This document shows positions 58,166 to 64,000 of a stretch of DNA of 64,000 nt, piece by piece (the first letter of the stretch is position 1; every line of letters starts with the position of its first letter). Origin of the DNA: Streptomyces scabiei 87.22 (GTDB lineage: Bacteria; Actinomycetota; Actinomycetes; Streptomycetales; Streptomycetaceae); assembly GCF_000091305.1 (NCBI RefSeq), contig NC_013929.1:6634001-6698000 (forward strand), read 5' to 3'. Below the pieces are notes generated by a model. It made no database searches. It was not told the DNA's origin and saw only the letters and a program-made list of their open reading frames with translations. A program made the position numbers and the translations under genes.

Positions 58166-60121
58166 ATGTCTGTCGAGTCGGTCTTCCCACAGCTAGAGGC
58201 ACTGCTGCCGCATGTGCAGAAGCCGATCCAGTACGTGGGCGGTGAGCTCAACTCCACCGTCAAGCCCTGGGAGTCCGCGGACGTCCGCTGGGCGCTCATG
58301 TACCCGGACGCGTACGAGGTCGGGCTGCCCAACCAGGGCGTCATGATCCTCTACGAGGTCCTGAACGAGCGCGAGGGCGTCCTGGCCGAGCGCACGTACA
58401 GCGTCTGGCCCGACCTGGAGGCGCTGATGCGGGAGCACGGCGTCCCGCAGTTCACCGTCGACAGCCACCGCCCGGTGAAGGCCTTCGACGTGTTCGGCCT
58501 GTCCTTCTCCACGGAGCTGGGCTACACGAATATGCTGACCGCGCTGGACCTGGCCGGCATCCCCCTGGAGGCCAAGGACCGCACGGTCGACGACCCGATC
58601 GTCCTGGCCGGCGGCCACGCGGCCTTCAACCCCGAGCCGATCGCCGAGTTCATCGACGCGGCGATCATCGGCGACGGCGAACAGGCCGTGCTCGACATGA
58701 CCGAGATCATCCGCGCGTGGAAGGCGGAGGGCCGGCCCGGCGGGCGCGAGGAGGTCCTCTTCCGTCTCGCGAGGACGGGATCGGTGTACATCCCGGCGTT
58801 CTACGACGTGGAGTACCTGCCCGACGGCCGCATCGGCCGCGTCGTACCGAACCGGTCCGGCGTCCCGTGGCGGGTGTCCAAGCACACCGTCATGGACCTG
58901 GACGAGTGGCCGTACCCCAAGCAGCCCCTGGTCCCGCTCGCCGAGACGGTCCACGAGCGCATGTCGGTGGAGATCTTCCGCGGCTGCACCCGCGGCTGCC
59001 GTTTCTGCCAGGCGGGCATGATCACCCGCCCGGTCCGCGAGCGTTCCATCACGGGCATCGGCGAGATGGTCGACAAGGGCCTCAAGGCGACCGGCTTCGA
59101 GGAGGTCGGCCTGCTCTCCCTCTCCTCCGCCGACCACAGCGAGATCGGCGACATCGCCAAGGGCCTCGCCGACCGGTACGAGGAGGACAAGATCGGCCTG
59201 TCCCTCCCCTCGACCCGCGTGGACGCCTTCAACGTCGACCTCGCGAACGAACTGACCCGCAACGGCCGTCGCTCCGGTCTCACCTTCGCCCCCGAGGGCG
59301 GCTCCGAGCGCATGCGCAAGGTCATCAACAAGATGGTCTCGGAGGAGGACCTGATCCGGACGGTCTCCACCGCGTACGGCAACGGCTGGCGCCAGGTGAA
59401 GCTGTACTTCATGTGCGGCCTGCCGACGGAGACGGACGAGGACGTCCTCCAGATCGCCGACATGGCGATGAAGGTGATCGCCGAGGGCCGCAAGGTCTCC
59501 GGCCAGAACGACATCCGCTGCACGGTGTCCATCGGCGGCTTCGTCCCCAAGCCCCACACCCCGTTCCAGTGGGCGCCGCAGCTCTCCGCCGAGGGGACGG
59601 ACGCACGGCTCGAAAAGCTCCGGGACAAGATCCGCGGCGACAAGAAGTACGGCCGCTCCATCGGCTTCCGCTACCACGACGGCAAGCCGGGCATCGTCGA
59701 GGGCCTGCTGTCCCGCGGCGACCGTCGCATCGGCGCCGTCATCCGCGCGGTCTACGAGGACGGCGGCCGCTTCGACGGCTGGCGCGAGCACTTCTCCTAC
59801 GACCGCTGGATGGCCTGCGCCGAGAAGACGCTCCCGGCCTTCGGAGTCGACGTCGACTGGTACACCACGCGCGAGCGCACCTACGAGGAGGTCCTCCCCT
59901 GGGACCACCTGGACTCGGGCCTCGACAAGGACTGGCTCTGGGAGGACTGGCAGGACGCCCTCGACGAGACCGAGGTCGAGGACTGCCGCTGGACCCCGTG
60001 CTTCGACTGCGGCGTCTGCCCGCAGATGGACACGTCCATCCAGATCGGCCCGACGGGCAAGAAGCTGCTGCCGCTGTCGGTCAAGAGTGCCGCGCCCGTG
60101 ACCAGTGGTCACTCTCACTGA
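58166..60121 (+). CDS. TIGR03960-type B12-binding radical SAM protein
   Basis: A 651-residue radical SAM enzyme. N-terminal cobalamin-binding-like region (VEVGLPNQGVMILYEVLN region, then VLAGGHAAFNPEPIA), then the SAM cluster CTRGCRFC at about residue 274, and a C-terminal region ending in CRWTPCFDCGVC. ATG 58166 (MSVESVFPQLEALL) is the conserved start; an in-frame ATG at 58127 adds 13 residues. In actinobacteria it usually stands next to a TIGR03936 / DUF2344 protein and rne. The second gene is absent here because an accessory insert follows. Reaction unknown, perhaps tRNA or metabolite modification. Confidence 0.9.
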   Translation: MSVESVFPQLEALLPHVQKPIQYVGGELNSTVKPWESADVRWALMYPDAYEVGLPNQGVMILYEVLNEREGVLAERTYSVWPDLEALMREHGVPQFTVDSHRPVKAFDVFGLSFSTELGYTNMLTALDLAGIPLEAKDRTVDDPIVLAGGHAAFNPEPIAEFIDAAIIGDGEQAVLDMTEIIRAWKAEGRPGGREEVLFRLARTGSVYIPAFYDVEYLPDGRIGRVVPNRSGVPWRVSKHTVMDLDEWPYPKQPLVPLAETVHERMSVEIFRGCTRGCRFCQAGMITRPVRERSITGIGEMVDKGLKATGFEEVGLLSLSSADHSEIGDIAKGLADRYEEDKIGLSLPSTRVDAFNVDLANELTRNGRRSGLTFAPEGGSERMRKVINKMVSEEDLIRTVSTAYGNGWRQVKLYFMCGLPTETDEDVLQIADMAMKVIAEGRKVSGQNDIRCTVSIGGFVPKPHTPFQWAPQLSAEGTDARLEKLRDKIRGDKKYGRSIGFRYHDGKPGIVEGLLSRGDRRIGAVIRAVYEDGGRFDGWREHFSYDRWMACAEKTLPAFGVDVDWYTTRERTYEEVLPWDHLDSGLDKDWLWEDWQDALDETEVEDCRWTPCFDCGVCPQMDTSIQIGPTGKKLLPLSVKSAAPVTSGHSH

Positions 60122-60249
60122 GGTGGGAGGGGCACTCGATCCGGTGCCGTCCCGTACGCCGCTGCCCGAGCCGGGACGTGACTCGCAGATCCTTTCCGAG
60201 GTGGAGTGGGTCTGAGGTCTGTACCGGCCGGGCGTGACTGCATGACCCT

Positions 60250-60290
60250 GCGAGCCCCTTTCCCGACCGGGACGGGGGCTCGCTGCTTTT
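60250..60290 (+). terminator. Terminator of radical SAM gene
   Basis: GCGAGCCCC pairs with GGGGGCTCGC, trailing TGCTTTT. Located 129 bp after the radical SAM stop. Confidence 0.85.
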
Positions 60291-60326
60291 CCAGGGCCGT
60301 GTGGGGGACGGAATGGATCGTCCGGG

Positions 60327-60343
60327 TGCACAAGTGCTGTGCA
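60327..60343 (+). promoter_or_regulatory. Palindromic operator-like site before APC permease
   Basis: TGCACA-AGTGC-TGTGCA, a perfect 6-5-6 inverted repeat, immediately before CATATG that could be part of a -10 box. Placed about 110 bp upstream of the permease start. Confidence 0.55.
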
Positions 60344-60453
60344 TATGTGTCAGGTCTGCGAGAAGGGCACGGATGGGAAGGCGGTCGCCCGGGTCGTGAG
60401 AGCCGGTGCGAGGGTGCCGGCCGGCCGGGCGTGACGAAAGGCGGGTTGCCGAC

Positions 60454-61923
60454 GTGGTGGAAGCGGCTTCGCCGGGCTCCGAGGACGATGAGGATTCCAC
60501 TGCCCTCGGGGGCTATCAGCAGGAGCTGAAGCGGACTCTCGGTTCTTTTCAGGTGTTCGCGGTCTCGTTCGCGTTCATCTCGGTGGCGGTCGGCATCTTC
60601 TCGACCTACGACGACGTGCTGCAGAACGCGGGGCCGGTCGGTATCTGGCTGTGGGTCATCGCGACGGTGGGTCAGGTGCTGGTGGCCCTGGTGGTGGCGC
60701 AGCTCGCAGGGCGCATCCCGCTCAGCGGCTCGTCCTACCAATGGGCCTCGCGGCTGGCCAACCCGAAGGTCGGCTGGGGATTCGGCTGGCTGAGCTTCTG
60801 CTACCTGGCCATCGCCGTGGTGGCGATCGACAACGCGCTCGCCAGTCAGGCGTTCATGCCGCTCGTGGGTCTGCGGCCGGACGAGGACACCGCACGAGTG
60901 ATCACCCTGGTGATCCTGCTGGTCCAAGCCGTGGTCGTCGTGGCCTCGACGCGCCTCGTGAGCCTGATCAACACGACCGCGGTGGGGCTGGAGCTGGCGT
61001 TGGTCGTGGTGGTGGCGCTCGCCCTTGCCATCGCGGTGGCGGTCACCGGCCATGGCGCGCCCGGCAACCTGACCTCGCGCGGCATCACCGAGCATGCCCC
61101 GCACTACTTCGACGTCGGCGGGGGGCTGATGATCGCGATGATCATGGGCCTCGCCACGCTGGTCGGCTTCGATTCCGCGGCGAACCTGGCCGAGGAGGCC
61201 AAGGACCCCTTCCGTAGCGTTCCGCGCGCGATCGTGGGGTCCGTTGTAGCCGCCGGTGTACTGGGGATCGCGTTCCTGGTATGCCTCACCATCGCGATCG
61301 AGGACATCCCCCGGATCACCGCGAGCGAGTCGCCCGTCGCGGCGATCATGCGTGAGCAGCTGGGGGCGCCGATGGAGAGAGTGCTCCTCGCGGCCATCGC
61401 GATCGCCTTCTTCGGTGCCGGGACGGTGGTGATGACCGCGTGTTCACGGATGGTTTTCGCGATGTCGCGCGACGGGCGCTTCCCTGCCCACCGGCTCATG
61501 CGCCGGGTCAGCCCTCGCACGCAGACGCCGATCCCCGCGACGGTGCTGATTCTCGTTGTGGGCGTCGTCCTGATGGTCGCGCTGCCGGGCGCCGCGCTAC
61601 TGAAGCTGATCACGGCGTCCACGATCCTTCCGGCGATCATCTACGGCGCGACGATCGGCCTGTACCTCGCGGTGCGCCGTCGGTTGGACCGCAAGAAGGG
61701 CGCTTTTGATCTCGGCCGGTTCGAGTTGCCGGTCGCGGTCTGCGCGATGGTGTGGACGCTCGTTTCCCTGGTCGTGCTGGTGTCGCCGTCCGAAGCGCTC
61801 GTTCCCGTGCTGATCGTGGCGGGTCTGCTCGTCGTCGGCGGGGCGTTCTTCGTCGGCCTGCTGCTGTTCAATCGCCCGGCGCTGGAGACCGAGCCCGGGG
61901 ATGTGAGTGTCTTCGAGCACTGA
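60454..61923 (+). CDS. APC-family amino acid / polyamine permease
   Basis: A 489-residue transporter with 12 hydrophobic segments. It opens TLGSFQVFAVSFAFISVAVG, then RIPLSGSSYQWASRLANPKVGW, the pattern of the eukaryotic-like amino acid/choline/GABA/polyamine branch (different from the AAT member at 27514). The sequence GLATLVGFDSAANLAEEAKDP is the conserved central motif. Start is uncertain; GTG 60454 or 60457 lie behind a weak RBS. It stands in an interval that looks inserted between core genes, so its presence probably varies between strains. Confidence 0.88.
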   Translation: MVEAASPGSEDDEDSTALGGYQQELKRTLGSFQVFAVSFAFISVAVGIFSTYDDVLQNAGPVGIWLWVIATVGQVLVALVVAQLAGRIPLSGSSYQWASRLANPKVGWGFGWLSFCYLAIAVVAIDNALASQAFMPLVGLRPDEDTARVITLVILLVQAVVVVASTRLVSLINTTAVGLELALVVVVALALAIAVAVTGHGAPGNLTSRGITEHAPHYFDVGGGLMIAMIMGLATLVGFDSAANLAEEAKDPFRSVPRAIVGSVVAAGVLGIAFLVCLTIAIEDIPRITASESPVAAIMREQLGAPMERVLLAAIAIAFFGAGTVVMTACSRMVFAMSRDGRFPAHRLMRRVSPRTQTPIPATVLILVVGVVLMVALPGAALLKLITASTILPAIIYGATIGLYLAVRRRLDRKKGAFDLGRFELPVAVCAMVWTLVSLVVLVSPSEALVPVLIVAGLLVVGGAFFVGLLLFNRPALETEPGDVSVFEH

Positions 61924-61962
61924 CCCGGTGTTCGACGTGTGTGGGGCGGGGGCCGGGTGTGA

Positions 61963-62003
61963 GGGGTGTCCGGAGGCCGGGTCGGCCGATCTCCGGGCAC
62001 CCC
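61963..62003. terminator. Bidirectional terminator hairpin
   Basis: GGGGTGTCCGGA pairs with TCCGGGCACCCC (11 of 12) between the permease (+) and collagen-like gene (-), which are convergent. Confidence 0.75.
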
Positions 62004-62013
62004 TGTTCGTGTC

Positions 62014-63567
62014 CTATCGGCCTGTCACGCGGGGTGTGACGGTGGAGCCGCCGTTGATGATGCTCTCCGAGGGCTGGAGTTCGACCCTGAACCAGGGGCG
62101 CGGGTTGCCCTGGGCGTCGTCGCAGTTCAGGGTGGCGTGCGGTGCCGTGTCGACCGGCACGCAGGTGGTCTCCCAGATCTGGCCCACGGTGGTGACGACG
62201 TTGAACTTGACCAGGCCCTTGTCGGCGCCCGTGTGCTCGCCCTTGTCCTGACCCTTGTCACCGCCGTGGTCCTTGCCGGTGCCGGAGCCGTGGTCCTTGC
62301 CCGTGTCCGTGCCGTGGTCCTGGCCGGTGCCCTGGGTGTACTCCTTGCCGGTGTCGTGACCGGTGTCCTGGGCGTTGGCCTGGCCCGCGTTCTGGGCGTG
62401 ACCCTGGCCCGTGTTCTGGTACTGACCCGTGTTCTGGGCATGGCCCTGGTCGTGGCTCTGGCCCGTGCCCTGGCCGTGGCCCGTGCTCGTGCCCTGGTCG
62501 TGCCCGCTGCCGGAGCCGTGGTCCTTGCCGGTGTCCTTGCCCGTCTCCTTCTGCCCGTGTCCGGAGGAGGAGTGGGTGTTGACCGAGACACCGCAGGCGT
62601 AGCCGACCTGGCGGCCCTGTGAATCACGGCCGCCCGAGGGGAAGTTGGGGTGGGTGCTGAGGTCGGTCCACAGGAACGGGTGGGCGGTGGCGCCCGTCAG
62701 GTCGCGGATGCCGGCGAAGACCCGCCCCTTGGTCAGGACGACCCGGAACTCGAGCTTCTTCGAGTCCTGCACCGCGTCGATGTCGGAGCAGGGGCCGGCG
62801 GGCCCGGTGGCACCGGTCGTTCCCATGACGCCTGTGGCGCCTGTGGCGCCCGTGGAGCCGGTCGTGCCCGTCGCTCCCGTGGCCCCCGTGGCTCCGGTCA
62901 CTCCCGCTCCGGTGGCGCCCGTGGCCCCTGTGGCTCCCGTCGCTCCGGTGGCCCCCGTCGCTCCGGTGACTCCCGCTCCGGTGGGCCCGGTGGGTCCGGC
63001 GATACCGGTGGCGCCCGTCGGTCCCGTGGGCCCGGCGATACCGTCCGCTCCCGTCGGCCCGGTCGCGCCCGTGAGGCCGTCCGCTCCCGTGGGACCGGTC
63101 GGACCCGTGGCGCCGGCCTCGCCGGTGTCGCCCTGAGGACCGGTCTCCCCTCGGGGGCCGGTGTCGCCCCGGGGGCCGGTCTCACCTCTCGGGCCCGTGG
63201 CGCCGGTCGCTCCTGGGGGGCCGGTCTGACCGCCGGGACCTTCCTCACAGTGGTCGTCGTCGTTGCCACCGAGGGCCGCGATGCGGTCGTGGTCCTCCTG
63301 GTCGTACCAGTCGGACGCCGAGGAGTCGTGCTCGTCCTGCTGCCCGCCGTGCTCGTCGTGGTGCTCGTGGTCGTCGGAGGGCGGGCATTCCTCGTCGTCG
63401 GACCTCGTCACGGAGGAGTGTTCGGACATGTTTCGTGTGGTGGCGACGGCGGGGGCGGCCAGACCGGCTGTCACTACCAGCGCGAGCGAGGCGAAGGTGC
63501 TGACCTTGGTGATCCTGTCGCGAGCCAGCGGGCCTATCAGTGAGATCGTCCTGCGCTCAGGACTCAT
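62014..63567 (-). CDS. Secreted collagen-like protein
   Basis: A 517-residue exported protein. Signal peptide about residues 1-42; residues 57-108 are acidic and His-rich (DDHEHHDEHGGQQDEH), a possible metal-binding stretch. Residues 110-260 form 51 Gly-X-Y triplets with GPT, GAT, GPR and GET units, a collagen-like triple helix; two GAGVT breaks omit one residue each. A folded region follows (KLEFRVVLTKGRVFAGIRDL), then 331-450 are low-complexity (TGKDHG, GHDQGT, TGQ repeats), then a C-terminal domain with two cysteines. ATG 63567 follows AAGGAG. Likely a fibrous surface or extracellular protein. Its DNA is highly repetitive, so assembly errors are possible. Confidence 0.88.
   Translation of the reverse strand: MSPERRTISLIGPLARDRITKVSTFASLALVVTAGLAAPAVATTRNMSEHSSVTRSDDEECPPSDDHEHHDEHGGQQDEHDSSASDWYDQEDHDRIAALGGNDDDHCEEGPGGQTGPPGATGATGPRGETGPRGDTGPRGETGPQGDTGEAGATGPTGPTGADGLTGATGPTGADGIAGPTGPTGATGIAGPTGPTGAGVTGATGATGATGATGATGATGAGVTGATGATGATGTTGSTGATGATGVMGTTGATGPAGPCSDIDAVQDSKKLEFRVVLTKGRVFAGIRDLTGATAHPFLWTDLSTHPNFPSGGRDSQGRQVGYACGVSVNTHSSSGHGQKETGKDTGKDHGSGSGHDQGTSTGHGQGTGQSHDQGHAQNTGQYQNTGQGHAQNAGQANAQDTGHDTGKEYTQGTGQDHGTDTGKDHGSGTGKDHGGDKGQDKGEHTGADKGLVKFNVVTTVGQIWETTCVPVDTAPHATLNCDDAQGNPRPWFRVELQPSESIINGGSTVTPRVTGR
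62220..62530 (-). repeat. In-frame low-complexity repeats in the collagen-like gene
   Basis: Repeating GTCCTTGCCCGTG / GTCCTTGCCGGTG-type units encode TGKDHG and related Gly-His-Asp-Lys-Gln segments. A second repetitive block (62800-63230) encodes the Gly-X-Y triplets. Confidence 0.8.
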
Positions 63568-63807
63568 CTATGTGCTCCTTGTTTCAACCGGTTTGGGGCT
63601 TTTCCCCTCACTCGATCGTGAGCCTCACCCCTGTCCACCGAGCCGACCAGCGCGCTGGCCCGGACGGGGAAGGAGATCATCAGGTCGGACCAACCGGCCG
63701 TCACGGGTGGGCTAATTCGACGCCGTGCACCGGCATTTGTGAGATATGAGGAGATATGTCACGCGGCCGCTCGGGCAGCGTTCCAACGTCCCCGGGACCG
63801 GTGAGCC

Positions 63808-64000
63808 GTGAAGCCGCAGACCATCTGCCTCTGCATGATCGTCAAGAACGAGGCGCGCGTGATCGAACGCTGCCTCGCCTCCGTACGCCCCCTGATCGAC
63901 ACCTGGGTCATCTCCGACACCGGCTCGACGGACGGCACGCAGGACCTGATCCGCGAGGCGCTGGACGGCATCCCGGGCGAGCTCCGCCAGGACCCCTGGG
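63808..64000 (+). CDS. Family 2 glycosyltransferase, N-terminal part only
   Basis: The first 64 residues of a GT2-type enzyme: VKPQTICLCMIVKNEARVIE is the nucleotide-binding start, and VISDTGSTDGTQDLI holds the first Asp of the sugar-nucleotide site. It continues past the window end. The GTG at 63808 opens the frame; a GTG at 63801 is in another frame. GT2 enzymes of this type, often with tetratricopeptide repeats, add sugars to proteins or glycans. Next to a collagen-like gene, it might modify that protein, but this is speculation. Confidence 0.8.
   Translation, partial: MKPQTICLCMIVKNEARVIERCLASVRPLIDTWVISDTGSTDGTQDLIREALDGIPGELRQDPW

Larger units (their letters stand above)
60122..60453 (+). 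promoter_or_regulatory. Region between radical SAM protein and APC permease
   Basis: A 332-bp gap. Contains a terminator hairpin (60250-60283) and a 17-bp palindrome (60327-60343). No ORF supported. GAAAGG at 60435-60440 is a weak RBS for the permease. Confidence 0.5.

Noticed and set aside
62220..63230. CRISPR-like regular repeats
   Set aside because: Repeats are in-frame coding triplets and hexapeptide units with no unique spacers of constant length; no cas genes.

Overview
The window is high-GC actinobacterial chromosome, almost certainly Streptomyces. Support for this: extreme GC3, many GTG starts, paired clpP1-clpP2, the mreBCD-PBP2-rodA (sfr) cluster, an Fe-type sodF with an exact Nur operator half-site pair, a mycothiol-type DsbA-family protein and an RxxDL-type actinobacterial leader peptide. 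It reads as core chromosome broken by one insertion sequence and a few variable genes.

Layout. 1-6.2 kb: 5' part of asd (minus), a sigma-70-like factor with a membrane partner, and a large secreted S8 protease. 6.4-16.2 kb: Nudix hydrolase, Tat-exported metallophosphoesterase, secreted beta-lactamase-fold hydrolase, an orphan AbiEi/DUF559-like protein, pepN, a DsbA-family thiol oxidoreductase, a small Cys protein and Nur-controlled sodF. 16.3-23.15 kb (minus): an organosulfur locus with ROK regulator, ABC transporter, flavin monooxygenase and TauD-like dioxygenase. It is punctuated by two very short leader ORFs, one rich in cysteine codons, each placed just where a leaderless transcript would start. 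23.4-36.6 kb: bioY, an LPETG surface protein, a Ser/Thr kinase, an amino-acid permease, rpiB, a Nei/Fpg glycosylase, an intact IS630 element, an Eis-like acetyltransferase, a SpoIIE phosphatase, a small RSH-type hydrolase and an acyltransferase.

36.6-60.1 kb is the conserved core: small membrane protein, tRNA-Gly(TCC), tRNA-Pro(TGG), tig, clpP1, clpP2, clpX, a secreted 4-Cys peptide, a proline-rich membrane protein, valS, folC, a DUF4233 protein, ndk, mreB, mreC, mreD, PBP2, rodA, a CYTH-CHAD protein and a TIGR03960-type B12/radical SAM protein. 60.4-64.0 kb looks accessory: an APC permease behind a palindromic operator-like site, a collagen-like secreted protein, and the start of a family 2 glycosyltransferase cut by the window end.

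How the genes work together: tig/ClpP/ClpX form a protein-quality module with a ClgR-like box before clpP1. mreBCD/PBP2/RodA build spore and lateral wall. The minus-strand sulfur locus imports and desulfonates organosulfur compounds, and its two leader ORFs suggest cysteine-dependent translation control. A GGGGCGCGGGGAACTGCGCG-type repeat family occurs six times in intergenic gaps. All calls come from reading sequence and translations only; no database search was run.
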